Below are positions 47,354-60,154 of a DNA stretch of 64,000 nt, in pieces. Position numbers and translations under genes: made by a program. The notes below the pieces were generated by a model that was not told the DNA's origin, searched no databases, and saw nothing but the letters and a program-made list of their open reading frames with translations. Positions within the stretch are counted from its first letter, which is position 1, and each line of letters opens with the position of its first letter. The stretch comes from Amphiura filiformis (taxonomy: Eukaryota > Echinodermata > Ophiuroidea > Amphilepidida > Amphiuridae), in contig NC_092631.1 in NCBI RefSeq assembly GCF_039555335.1, forward strand, positions 4,741,501 through 4,805,500. Reading direction: 5' to 3'.

Positions 47354-48383
47354 ATCAGTCTTGCGTTTTCCTGCAGCACGAATATTGTTATGTTGCTGCA
47401 TCATTTTCACGCGTCCAAGTTATCACCCGCGCAATTCTCAACGTCCTGCGTCTTACAGATGCGTATGTATGCACATGATGCAGATCGGAGAGGAAATTGT
47501 ACTTAAATTTGTCAAATTTGCGTAGTTTTCGATTTTTAAAAAATAAAGTAGTCAGGAAACCACATTTTAATAATTACATCATACAGCAGAGACACTGAAA
47601 TGAATGTACCCGGGAATCGCCGGGATCGATACACGTGAATGTGCTATGCACAATTTGATATTCAGACGATAAATCTTTGGATACCGGGGTAGAAAATGTT
47701 GAATATCTCCCGTAATTTATTTAGTCTAAAGAAGCCAGATTTCGTTCCTTGCACTTGAATATACGTGTTCAACGGATATGATAGTCGTTAGCTTGCGTCT
47801 TGAGAATGAACCATTGCGTCTTGAACTCAAAAACTGACAAAAATATTCTGATTTTACATGTGCCGAGCTATAGCGCAACGTATATGGCTAGCTACACTCA
47901 CTCGTGCAAGCAGTCTAAAAGCATATGACCATTGACCTCATCAATGGCGTATACATACTCACTCACACACACACAGAGAGGTAAATTACCAGGCTATTGT
48001 CAGTAGCCTTAGTCAGATGTCCCTCGGCTCATTATGCGTCTCAAAGGTCGGAACAAAATGGCCATGCGTGGCTGTGGATTCAACCTATCATGGCGATTTC
48101 TGCCATGAAGATATCGGGGCGATGACACTGTGCAGCGTATAGAACCTTCACCTCAGTTTTCCAGACACCTGTTATGATCACATCGTGGTATTAAAACAAG
48201 TACCGAGGCCGAGTATAATAAATAGTTAGCCTAGTTTAATTTTTCTGTTCCAGTTAGTTTTGTTTTTTGTCAAAATTTTGCCGTCCCCATATTATCCCTG
48301 AAAATTTCTGTGGGGGTCATTCTTCCGTATGGCCCCCGTTGGCTATAATTGTCAATCGTCTACTTGACATTGGCTGTATACCC
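47354..48383. other. Stretch without recognised genes
   Basis: About 47920-48150 resembles 8700-8840. A short CA run is at 47962-47976. Nothing else is interpretable. Confidence 0.3.
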
Positions 48384-48698
48384 CAATTCGCCCTAGAAGT
48401 GATGATGTAACAGGATTAACTACCATAACAATAGGTTAATTGAAATCATTTTTGAATATATCGCCCTGCACTACAAGTAGGTTGCACTCATCACCTATGC
48501 ATGTCTGCAATCATAGGCTGAATACAATTGTGCTCTTTTCAAAGATACTAATCTTACAGGTGCGAGTGACCAGCATGATATGGATGAAATGCAGCGGTAA
48601 CGCATGAATGTACAAGTGCAGTGCGATATATTCAAAAATTGTTTTAACCTAACGCTATAGAGTTAATCCTGTTACATCATCACTTCTACGGCGAATTG
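48384..48698. mobile_element. Foldback MITE 'CAATTCGCC.TAGAAGTGATG'
   Basis: caattcgccctagaagtgat at 48384 and the inverse atcacttctacggcgaattg to 48698, with ~45-bp arms continuing gatgtaacaggattaac. Internal blocks (gatatattcaaaaattg, gccctgcact) match the split element at 40902-43795. Confidence 0.75.
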
Positions 48699-48948
48699 AC
48701 AAACCCCTAACTAATGTCGGTCGGTGCGTTGACCTTGTGTGGACTTAGCGGTATTACGAATTTTGTAATGCCTTGGCATGACGAACACCAACAACTAGAG
48801 GACTTTGGGAAGTATATAAGCATTTTAAGGTCCTCGCAAATTTGCGTAATGCGATGTTTAGGCGACAAATAAGGAACACCCCACAGGCGGAGTTACTCTG
48901 AAATTTCAGGGGGTTTCTGCCTCCTCGGAACGACAAGACTGGCTGCTC

Positions 48949-49407
48949 CAGTGGCGTAACCAGTGGGCTGGCCGGGTGGGCAAGCTGCCCCCCCCCCCCC
49001 GGGCACAAAAAACTGGGAAGAAGAGCAAAAAATTGGGAAGGGGAAAAGGGGAGAAGGAGAGAAAAGGAGGGAAGAAAAAAGGGAAAGGAGAAGAAAAAAA
49101 GGGGAAGGGGGAAGAGAAAAGGGAAAGAAAGGGAAGAAGATCTATAGGGTCCTACTACTTTCATTGTGAAATTTGTTCTCTGAAACACTGATTTTTTAGC
49201 TTCTAATATGCCAAAAACCAGGAGCTTCAGGGGGCTCCGCCCCCTGCCCCTGGACCCCACCAGGGGCCCTAAGGCGGGCCCCTGGACCCCACCAGTTTAA
49301 TGCTTCGCGGCAAGCCGCTCGCACATAAATACTACGATTTTTTTTCAGAAATTGCGAAATTTTACAATCTTGCCCCCCCCGGAAGGTCAGGTCTGGTTAC
49401 GCCCCTG
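48949..49407. mobile_element. hAT-type MITE with perfect 8-bp target duplication
   Basis: Ends cagtggcgtaaccag and ctggttacgcccctg. The target GGCTGCTC is repeated exactly at 48941-48948 and 49408-49415. The interior carries a ~130-bp purine-only-like stretch (49010-49141). No transposase. Confidence 0.9.
49010..49141 (+). repeat. GA-rich purine tract
   Basis: Almost uninterrupted G/A on the + strand for ~130 bp, inside the hAT MITE. Such tracts can form triplex DNA. The frames it creates in several phases are compositional artefacts. Confidence 0.7.
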
Positions 49408-49473
49408 GGCTGCTCGCATGTTTTTCAACAAGAAGTAGAATATGAAAGAAGTTAATATCGTAGTACTCACCTA

Positions 49474-49498
49474 TAAATGCTGAAATCCTCAGAATCTA
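49474..49498 (-). other. Possible non-coding 5' exon of the main gene
   Basis: On the - strand, ATTCTGAGGATTTCAGCATT then TATAG is followed by a consensus donor GTGAGT. The same sequence with donor GTAAGT occurs at 4585-4613. In-frame TAG precedes it, so it would be untranslated. Conservation of the donor between the two loci is the only support. Confidence 0.25.
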
Positions 49499-50187
49499 AA
49501 GATAAGCTCTCTGCTAAGCCAAGGTGTGGAACAGTAGTTAGGGTAAGTGGTTAAAAAGAGAACTCTAAAACTCTAACACAGGGAGATATGCCTCCTGACT
49601 AGACTGCCATCGTGCAGTTACAAACTGAATCCACCAACTACCTGGGCTACAAACTTATATTGCTGAAACTTGGGAATGAATCAAACTTAAGTCACAGAAG
49701 AGCGGTTCCTTTTTGTTACCGAATGTGCCGCGTCAATATATAGAGAGTCAAAAACATTTAGGTATAATTCATTTATTATGCTGATATTGAGAAATTAGTT
49801 TCGGTGACTTTTTTGTCGTAAACCCGCAAACTTAAATGATTATATCTATAAATAATATTTTCCGACACCACGTAATTTCCCATGGATTTCATATTTTATC
49901 TTTATAGATTTATGCTCACAAATTTAATACCGATTCAATCATGTTATATTTCATTGTGTGATGTAATTGGCGTGAACTTTTGGTTCGGCGTTGTGTATGT
50001 GGAGTAGACAGCCATATACCATGTATTCCGATCATTGCATCGCGCTTCTTTACTGCTGATATTACCACAGCAAAAAGTATTCCTGAATGCTGGCTTCGAA
50101 GTAGAGGTGCTGACAACAAAATAAGTCAAAGCTCTTATTTGACCGATTTGCAACAATGTTCAACTGAATTCTGACAAATTTTCAATA

Positions 50188-53100
50188 TAATGACCATACA
50201 TAATCAAACTTATCGAGGTGATTTGTAGTTTTTGTGAGTAAGGTACTCTTTCCGTTACCAGATTAACCTCGCATTATGACCATACAGATTAAAACTCATT
50301 GAGGTGATTTGTAGTTTTGTGTGTAAGGTGCTCTTTCCGTTACCAGATTAACCTCGCATTATGACCATACAGATTAAAACTCATTGAGATGATTTGTAGT
50401 TTTTGTGTGTAAGGTGCTCTTTCCGTTACCAGATTAACCTCGCATTATGACCATACAGATTAAAACTCATTGAGGTGATTTGTAGTTTTGTGTGTAAGGT
50501 GCTCTTTCCGTTACCAGATTAACCTCGCATTATGAACATACAGAGTAAAAATTCATTGAGGTGATTTGTAGTTTTTGTGTGTAAGGTGCTCTTTCCGTTA
50601 CCAGATTAACCTCGCATTATGACCATACAGATTAAAACTCATTGAGGTGATTTGTAGTTTTGTGTGGAAGGTGCTCTTTCCGTTACCAGATTAACCTCGC
50701 ATTATGACCATACAGATTAAAAATTCATTGAGGTGATTTGTAGTTTTGTGTGTATAAGGTACTCTTTCCGTTACCAGATTAACCTCGCATTATGACCATA
50801 GAGATTAAAACTCATCGAGGTGATTTGTAGTTTTTGTGTGTAAGGTGCTCTTTCCATTACCAGATTAACCTCGCATTATGACCATACATATTAAAACTCA
50901 TTGAGGTGATTTGTAGTTTTGTGTGTAAGGTGCTCTTTCCGTTACCAGATTAACCTCGCATTATGACCATACAGATTAAAACTCATTGAGGTGATTTGTA
51001 GTTTTTTTGTGTAAGGTGCTCTTTCCGTTACCAGATTAACCTCGCATTATGACCATACAGATTAAAACTCATTGAGGTGATTTGTAGTTTTTGTGTGTAA
51101 GGTGCTCTTTCCGTTACCAGATTAACCTCGCATTATGACCATACAGATTGAAACTCATTGAGGTGATTTGTAGTTTTTGTGTGTAAGGTGCTCTTTCCGT
51201 TACCAGATTAACCTCGCATTATGACCATACAGATTAAAACTCATTGAGGTGATTTGTAGTTTTGTGTGTAAGGTACTCTTTCCGTTACAAGATTAACCTC
51301 ACATTATGACCATAGAGATTAAAACTCATTGAGATGATTTGTAGTTTTGTGTGTAAGGTGCTCTTTCCGTTACCAGATTAACCTCGCATTATGACCATAC
51401 AGATTAAAATTCATTGAGGTGATTTGTAGTTTTGTGTGTAAGGTGCTCTTTCCGTTACCAGATTAACCTCGCATTATGACCATACAGATTAAAACTCATG
51501 GAGGTGATTTGTAGTTTTGTGTGTAAGGTACTCTTTCCGTTACCAGATTAACCTCGCATTATGACCATACAGATTAAAACTCATGGAGGTGATTTGTAGT
51601 TTTGTGTGTAAGGTACTCTTTCCGTTACCAGATTAACCTCGCATTATGACCATACATATTAAAACTCATTGAGGTGATTTGTAGTTTTGTGTGTAAGGTG
51701 CTCTTTCCGTTACCAGATTAACCTCGCATTATGACCATACAGATTAAAACTCATGGAGGTGATTTGTAGTTTTGTGTGTAAGGTACTCTTTCCGTTACCA
51801 GATTAACCTCGCATTATGACCATACAGATTAAAACTCATTGAGGTGATTTGTAGTTTTGTGTGTAAGGTGCTCTTTCCGTTACCAGATTAACCTCGCATT
51901 ATGACTATACAGATTAAAACTCATTGAGGTGATTTGTAGTTTTGTGTGTAAGGTACTCTTTCCGTTACCAGATTAACCTCGCATTATGACTATACAGATT
52001 AAAACTCATTGAGGTGATTTGTAGTTTTGTGTGTAAGGTGCTCTTTCCGTTACCAGACTAACCTCGCATTATGACCATACAGATTAAAACTCATTGAGGT
52101 GATTTGTAGTTTTGTGTGTAAGGTACTCTTTCCGTTATCAGATTAACCTCGCATTATAACCATAAAGATTAAAACTCATTGAGGTGATTTGTAGTTTTTG
52201 TGTGTAAGGTGCTCTTTCCGTTACCAGCTTAACCTCGCATTATAACCATACAGATTAAAACTCATTGAGGTGATTTGTAGTTTTGTGTGTAAGGTGCTCT
52301 TTCCGTTACCAGATTAACCTCGCATTATGACCATACAGATTAAAACTCATTGAGGTGATTTGTAGTTTTGTGTGTAAGGTACTCTTTCCGTTATCAGATT
52401 AACCTCGCATTATGACCATACAGATTAAAACTCATTGAGGTGATTTGTAGTTTTGTGTGTAAGGTGCTCTTTCCGTTACCAGCTTAACCTCGCATTATAA
52501 CCATACAGATTAAAACTCATTGAGGTGATTTGTAGTTTTGTGTGTAAGGTGCTCTTTCCGTTACCAGATTAACCTCGCATTATGACTATATAGATTAAAA
52601 CTCATTGAGGTGATTTGTAGTTTTTGTGTGTAAGGTACTCTTTCCGTTATCAGATTAACCTCGCATTATAACCATACAGATTAAAACTCATTGAGGTGAT
52701 TTGTAGTTTTTGTGTGTAAGGTGCTCTTTCCGTTACCAGATTAACCTCGCATTATGACTATACAGATTAAAACTCATTGAGGTGATTTGTAGTTTTGTGT
52801 GTAAGGTGCTCTTTCCGTTACCAGACTAACCTCGCATTATGACCATACAGATTAAAACTCATTGAGGTGATTTGTAGTTTTGTGTGTAAGGTACTCTTTC
52901 CGTTATCAGATTAACCTCGCATTATAACCATACATATTAAAACTCATTGAGGTGATTTGTAGTTTTGTGTGTAAGGTGCTCTTTCCGTTACCAGCTTAAC
53001 CTCGCATTATAACCATACAGATTAAAACTCATTGAGGTGATTTGTAGTTTTGTGTGTAAGGTGCTCTTTCCGTTACCAGATTAACCTCGCATTATGACCA

Positions 53101-56100
53101 TACAGATTAAAACTCATTGAGGTGATTTGTAGTTTTGTGTGTAAGGTACTCTTTCCGTTATCAGATTAACCTCGCATTATGACCATAGAGATTAAAACTC
53201 ATCGAGGTGATTTGTAGTTTTTGTGTGTAAGGTGCTCTTTCTGTTACCAGATTAACCTCGCATTATAACCATACAGATTAAAACTCATTGAGGTGATTTG
53301 TAGTTTTGTGTGTAAGGTGCTCTTTCCGTTACCAGATTAACCTCGCATTATGACCATACAGATTAAAACTCATTGAGGTGATTTGTAGTTTTGTGTGTAA
53401 GGTGCTCTTTCCGTTACCAGATTAACCTCGCATTATGACCATACAGATTAAAACTCATTGAGGTGATTTGTAGTTTTTGTGTGTAAGGTGCTCTTTCCGT
53501 TACCAGATTAACCTCGCATTATGACCATACAGATTAAAACTCATTGAGGTGATTTGTAGTTTTGTGTGTAAGGTGCTCTTTCCGTTACCAGATTAACCTC
53601 GCATTATGACCATACAGATTAAAACTCATTGAGGTGATTTGTAGTTTTGTGTGTAAGGTGCTCTTTCCGTTACCAGATTAACCTCGCATTATGACCATAC
53701 ATATTAAAACTCATTGAGGTGATTTGTAGTTTTGTGTGTAAGGTGCTCTTTCCTTTACCAGATTAACCTCGCATTATAACCATACAGATTAAAACTCATT
53801 GAGGTGATTTGTAGTTTTGTGTGTAAGGTGCTCTTTCCGTTATCAGATTAACCTCGCATTATAACCATACAGATTAAAACTCATTGAGGTGATTTGTAGT
53901 TTTGTGTGTAAGGTGCTCTTTCCGTTACCAGCTTAACCTCGCATTATAACCATACAGATTAAAACTCACTGAGGTGATTTGTAGTTTTGTGTGTAAGGTG
54001 CTCTTTCTGTTACCAGATTAACCTCGCATTATGACCATACATATTAAAACTCATTTAGGTGATTTGTAGTTTTGTGTGTAAGGTGCTCTTTCCGTTACCA
54101 GATTAACCTCGCATTATGACCATACAGATTAAAACTCATTGAGGTGATTTGTAGTTTTGTGTGTAAGGTGCTCTTTCCGTTACCAGATTAACCTCACATT
54201 ATGACCATACAGATTAAAACTCATTGAGGTGATTTGTAATTTTGTGTGTAAGGTGCTCTTTCTGTTACCAGATTAACCTCGCATTATGACCATACATATT
54301 AAAACTCATTTAGGTGATTTGTAGTTTTGTGTGTAAGGTGCTCTTTCCGTTACCAGATTAACATCGCATTATGACCATACAGATTAAAACTCATTGAGGT
54401 GATTTGTAGTTTTGTGTGTAAGGTGCTCTTTCCGTTACCAGATTAACCTCGCATTATGACCATACAGATTAAAACTCATTGAGGTGATTTGTAGTTTTGT
54501 GTGTAAGGTGCTCTTTCCGTTACCAGATTAACCTCGCATTATGACCATACAGATTAAAACTCATTGAGGTGATTTGTAGTTTTGTGTGTAAGGTGCTCTT
54601 TCTGTTATCAGATTAACCTCGCATTATGACCATACATATTAAAACTCATTGAGGTGATTTGTAGTTTTCTGTGTAAAGTACTCTTTCCGTTACCAGATTA
54701 ACCTCGCATTATGACCATACAGATTAAAACTCACTGAGGTGATTTGTAGTTTTGTGTGTAAGGTGCTCTTTCTGTTATCAGATTAACCTCGCATTATGAC
54801 CATACATATTAAAACTCATTGAGGTGATTTGTAGTTTTCTGTGTAAAGTACTCTTTCCGTTACCAGATTAACCTCGCATTATGACCATACAGATTAAAAC
54901 TCACTGAGGTGATTTGTAGTTTTGTGTGTAAGGTGCTCTTTCCGTTACCAGATTAACCTCGCATTATGACCATACAGATTAAAATTCTTTGAGGTGATTT
55001 GTAGTTTTGTGTGTAAAGTGCTCTTTCCGTTACCAGATTAACCTCGCATTATGACCATACAGATTAAAACTCATTGAGGTGATTTGTAGTTTTGTGTGTA
55101 AGGTGCTCTTTCCGTTACCAGACTAACCTCGCATTATGACCATACAGATTAAAATTCTTTGAGGTGATTTGTAGTTTTGTGTGTAAAGTGCTCTTTCCGT
55201 TACCAGATTAACCTCGCATTATGACCATACAGATTAAAACTCATTGAGGTGATTTGTAGTTTTTGTGTGTAAGGTGCTCTTTCTGTTACCAGATCAACCT
55301 CGCATTATGACCATACAGATTAAAATTCTTTCAGGTGATTTGTAGTTTTGTGTGTAAAGTGCTCTTTCCGTTACCAGATTAACCTCGCATTATGACCATA
55401 CAGATTAAAACTCATTGAGGTGATTTGTAGTTTTTTTGTGTGTAAGGTGCTCTTTCTGTTACCAGATCAACCTCGCATTATGACCATACAGATTAAAACT
55501 CATTGAGGTGATTTGTAGTTTTGTGTGTAAGGTGCTCTTTCCGTTACCAGATTAACCTCGCATTATGACTATACAGATTAAAACTCATTGAGGTGATTTG
55601 TAGTTTTGTGTGTAAGGTGCTCTTTCCGTTACCAGATTAACCTCGCATTACGACCATACAGATTAAAACTCATTGAGGTGATTTGTAGTTAATTGTGTGT
55701 AAGGTGCTCTTTCAGATTAACCTCACATTATGACCATACAGATTAAAACTCATTGAGGTGATTTGTAGTTTTGTGTGTAAGGTGCTCTTTCCGTTACCAG
55801 ATTAACCTCGCATTATGACCATACAGATTAAAACTCATTGAGGTGATTTGTAGTTATTGTGCGTAAGGTACTCTTTCCCTTACCAGATTAACCTCGCATT
55901 ATGACTATACAGATTAAAACTCATTGAGGTGATTTGTAGTTTTGTGTGTAAGGTGCTCTTTCCGTTACCAGATTAACCTCGCATTACGACCATACAGATT
56001 AAAACTCATTGAGGTGATTTTAGTTAATTGTGTGTAAGGTGCTCTTTCAGATTAACCTCACATTATGACCATACAGATTAAAACTCATTGAGGTGATTTG

Positions 56101-59100
56101 TAGTTTTGTGTGTAAGGTGCTCTTTCCGTTACCAGATTAACCTCGCATTATGACCATACAGATTAAAACTCATTGAGGTGATTTGTAGTTTTGTGTGTAA
56201 GGTGCTCTTTCCGTTACCAGATTAACCTCACATTATGACCATACAGATTAAAACTCATTGAGGTGATTTGTAGTTTTTGTGTGTAAGGTGCTCTTTCTGT
56301 TACCAGATTAACCTCGCATTATGACCATACAGATTAAAACTCATTGAGGTGATTTGTAGTTTTGTGTGTAAGGTGCTCTTTCCATTACCAGATTAACCTC
56401 GCATTATGACCATACATATTAAAACTCATTGAGTTGATTTGTAGTTTTTGTGTGTAAGGTGCTCTTTCCGTTACCAGATTTACCTCGCATTATGACCATA
56501 CATATTAAAACTCATTGAGGTGATTTGTAGTTTTGTGTGTAAGGTGCTCTTTCCGTTACCAGATTAACCTCGCATTATGGCCATACAGATTAAAACTCAT
56601 TGAGGTGATTTGTAGTTTTGTGTGTAAGGTGCTCTTTCCGTTACCAGATTAACCTCGCATTATGACCGTACAGGTTAAAACTCATTGAGGTGATTTGTAG
56701 TTTTGTGTGTGAGGTGCTCTTTCCGTTACCAGATTAACCTCGCATTATGACCATACAGATTAAAACTCATTGAGGTGATTTGTAGTTTTGTGTATAAGGT
56801 GCTCTTTCCGTTACCAGATTAACCTCGCATTAACCTCGTATTATGACCATACAGATTAAAACTCATTGAGGTGATTTGTAGTTTTGTGTGTAAGGTGCTC
56901 TTTTCGTTACCAGATTAACCTCGCATTATGACCATACAGATTAAAACTCATTGAGGTGATTTGTAGTTTTGTGTGTAAGGTACTCTTTCCGTTATCAGAT
57001 TAACCTCGCATTATGACCATACAGATTAAAACTCACTGAGGTGATTTGTAGTTTTTGTGTAAGGTGCTCTTTCTGTTACCAGATTAACCTCGCATTATGA
57101 CCATACATATTAAAACTCATTTAGGTGATTTGTAGTTTTGTGTGTAAGGTGCTCTTTCCGTTACCAGATTAACCTCGCATTATGACCATACAGATTAAAA
57201 CTCATTGAGGTGATTTGTAGTTTTGTGTGTAAGGTGCTCTTTCCGTTACCAGATTAACCTCACATTATGACCATACAGATTAAAACTCATTGAGGTGATT
57301 TGTAATTTTGTGTGTAAGGTGCTCTTTCTGTTACCAGATTAACCTCGCATTATGACCATACATATTAAAACTCATTTAGGTGATTTGTAGTTTTGTGTGT
57401 AAGGTGCTCTTTCCGTTACCAGATTAACATCGCATTATGACCATACAGATTAAAACTCATTGAGGTGATTTGTAGTTTTGTGTGTAAGGTGCTCTTTCCG
57501 TTACCAGATTAACCTCGCATTATGACCATACAGATTAAAACTCATTGAGGTGATTTGTAGTTTTGTGTGTAAGGTGCTCTTTCCGTTACCAGATTAACCT
57601 CGCATTATGACCATACAGATTAAAACTCATTGAGGTGATTTGTAGTTTTGTGTGTAAGGTGCTCTTTCTGTTATCAGATTAACCTCGCATTATGACCATA
57701 CATATTAAAACTCATTGAGGTGATTTGTAGTTTTCTGTGTAAAGTACTCTTTCCGTTACCAGATTAACCTCGCATTATGACCATACAGATTAAAACTCAC
57801 TGAGGTGATTTGTAGTTTTGTGTGTAAGGTGCTCTTTCCGTTACCAGATTAACCTCGCATTATGACCATACAGATTAAAATTCTTTGAGGTGATTTGTAG
57901 TTTTGTGTGTAAAGTGCTCTTTCCGTTACCAGATTAACCTCGCATTATGACCATACAGATTAAAACTCATTGAGGTGATTTGTAGTTTTGTGTGTAAGGT
58001 GCTCTTTCCGTTACCAGATTAACCTCGCATTATGACCATACAGATTAAAATTCTTTGAGGTGATTTGTAGTTTTGTGTGTAAAGTGCTCTTTCCGTTACC
58101 AGATTAACCTCGCATTATGACCATACAGATTAAAACTCATTGAGGTGATTTGTAGTTTTTGTGTGTAAGGTGCTCTTTCTGTTACCAGATCAACCTCGCA
58201 TTATGACCATACAGATTAAAACTCATTGAGGTGATTTGTAGTTTTTGTGTGTAAGGTGCTCTTTCTGTTACCAGATTAACCTCGCATTATGACCATACAG
58301 ATTAAAACTCATTGAGGTGATTTGTAGTTTTGTGTGTAAGGTGCTCTTTCCGTTACCAGATTAACCTCGCATTATGACCATACAGATTAAAATTCTTTCA
58401 GGTGATTTGTAGTTTTGTGTGTAAAGTGCTCTTTCCGTTACCAGATTAACCTCGCATTATGACCATACAGATTAAAACTCATTGAGGTGATTTGTAGTTT
58501 TTGTGTGTAAGGTGCTCTTTCTGTTACCAGATCAACCTCGCATTATGACCATACAGATTAAAACTCATTGAGGTGATTTGTAGTTTTGTGTGTAAGGTGC
58601 TCTTTCCGTTACCAGATTAACCTCGCATTATGACTATACAGATTAAACTCATTGAGGTGATTTGTAGTTTTGTGTGTAAGGTGCTCTTTCCGTTACCAGA
58701 TTAACCTCGCATTACGACCATACAGATTAAAACTCATTGAGGTGATTTGTAGTTAATTGTGTGTAAGGTGCTCTTTCAGATTAACCTCACATTATGACCA
58801 TACAGATTAAAACTCATTGAGGTGATTTGTAGTTTTGTGTGTAAGGTGCTCTTTCCGTTACCAGATTAACCTCGCATTATGACCATACAGATTAAAACTC
58901 ATTGAGGTGATTTGTAGTTATTGTGCGTAAGGTACTCTTTCCCTTACCAGATTAACCTCGCATTATGACTATACAGATTAAAACTCATTGAGGTGATTTG
59001 TAGTTTTGTGTGTAAGGTGCTCTTTCCGTTACCAGATTAACCTCGCATTACGACCATACAGATTAAAACTCATTGAGGTGATTTGTAGTTAATTGTGTGT

Positions 59101-59779
59101 AAGGTGCTCTTTCAGATTAACCTCACATTATGACCATACAGATTAAAACTCATTGAGGTGATTTGTAGTTTTGTGTGTAAGGTGCTCTTTCCGTTACCAG
59201 ATTAACCTCGCATTATGACCATACAGATTAAAACTCATTGAGGTGATTTGTAGTTATTGTGCGTAAGGTCCTCTTTCCCTTACCAGATTAACCTCGCATT
59301 ATGACTATACAGATTAAAACTCATTGAGGTGATTTGTAGTTTTGTGTGTAAGGTGCTCTTTCCGTTACCAGATTAACCTCGCATTATGACCATACAGATT
59401 AAAACTCATTGAGGTGATTTGTAGTTATTGTGCGTAAGGTACTCTTTCCCTTACCAGATTAACCTCGCATTATGACTATACAGATTAAAACTCATTGAGG
59501 TGATTTGTAGTTTTGTGTGTAAGGTGCTCTTTCTGTTACCAGATTAACCTCACATTATGACCATACAGATTAAAACTCATTGAGGTGATTTGTAGTTATT
59601 GTGTGTAAGGTGCTCTTTCAGATTAACCTCACATTATGACCATACAGATTAAAACTCATTGAGGTGATTTGTAGTTTTGTGTATAAGGTACTCTTACCGT
59701 TATCAGATTAACCTCGCATTATGACCATACATATTAAAACTCATTGAGGTGATTTGTAGTTTTGTGTGTAAGGTGCTAT
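50188..59779 (+). repeat. Satellite array, 85-bp monomer, roughly 110 copies
   Basis: The monomer begins gtgatttgtagttttgtgtg, has ctctttccgttaccagatta in the middle and ends ccatacagattaaaactcat then tgag. Lengths vary 84-87 bp by T-run changes, plus rare variants lacking ~10 bp (ctctttcagattaacctcac). The first monomer at 50188 is the most diverged. The array ends ~20 bp before a TTAA MITE. 85 is not a multiple of 3 and stops occur in all frames, so it is noncoding. It carries two scales of higher-order repeat. Confidence 0.95.
54001..59110 (+). repeat. ~3.06-kb higher-order repeat inside the satellite
   Basis: Marker variants recur at fixed offset: ctctttctg plus catttagg at 54001 and 57067; tgtaattttg at 54235 and 57301; acatcgcatt at 54361 and 57427; ttttctgtg at 54661 and 57727. 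After an extra 170-bp dimer in the first copy the offset becomes ~2896 (attcttt at 54981 and 57877), and it returns to ~3065 at the aattgtgtgt variants (55691/58755, 56026/59091). The unit is about 36 monomers. Confidence 0.85.
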
Positions 59780-59799
59780 TTAAGACTACAGAGTCTTAA

Positions 59800-60150
59800 G
59801 GGGGTACTACACCCCTGCCCAATTTTGTGCCTATTTTTGCATATTTCTCAAAATGATAGCGCATTGGTGACAAGTAAGATATGTATATTATAGGGGCAAG
59901 GACTACAACTACTGCACTGGAAATGTTATTTCAATACAGACAACAGTTGTGGAGTTACAGTCAAAAATGAGTGAAAACCAATATTTGATCAATGAATCAA
60001 TAACTACTTGCCCTGAGTCGCTGAATTTTCAGTGCAGTAGTTGTAGTCCTTGCCCCTATAATATACATAGCTTACTTGTCACCAATGCGCTATAATTTTT
60101 GAGGAAAATGTAAAAATAGGCACAAAATTGGCCAGGGGTGAAGTACCCCC
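59800..60150. mobile_element. TTAA MITE 'GGGGGTACTACACCCC', copy 3
   Basis: A 351-bp palindrome with TTAA at 59796-59799 and 60151-60154. It sits directly beside the satellite's right edge. Arms and centre match copies 1 and 2. Confidence 0.85.
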
Positions 60151-60154
60151 TTAA

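Noticed and set aside
48754-49260. 168-codon - strand ORF rich in Phe, Pro, Ser and Leu
   Set aside because: Most of it is the complement of the purine tract inside the hAT MITE.
50188-59779. CRISPR array or coding repeat protein
   Set aside because: The whole 85-bp unit is repeated without unique spacers, its length is not a multiple of three, stops occur in every frame, and the context is animal DNA.
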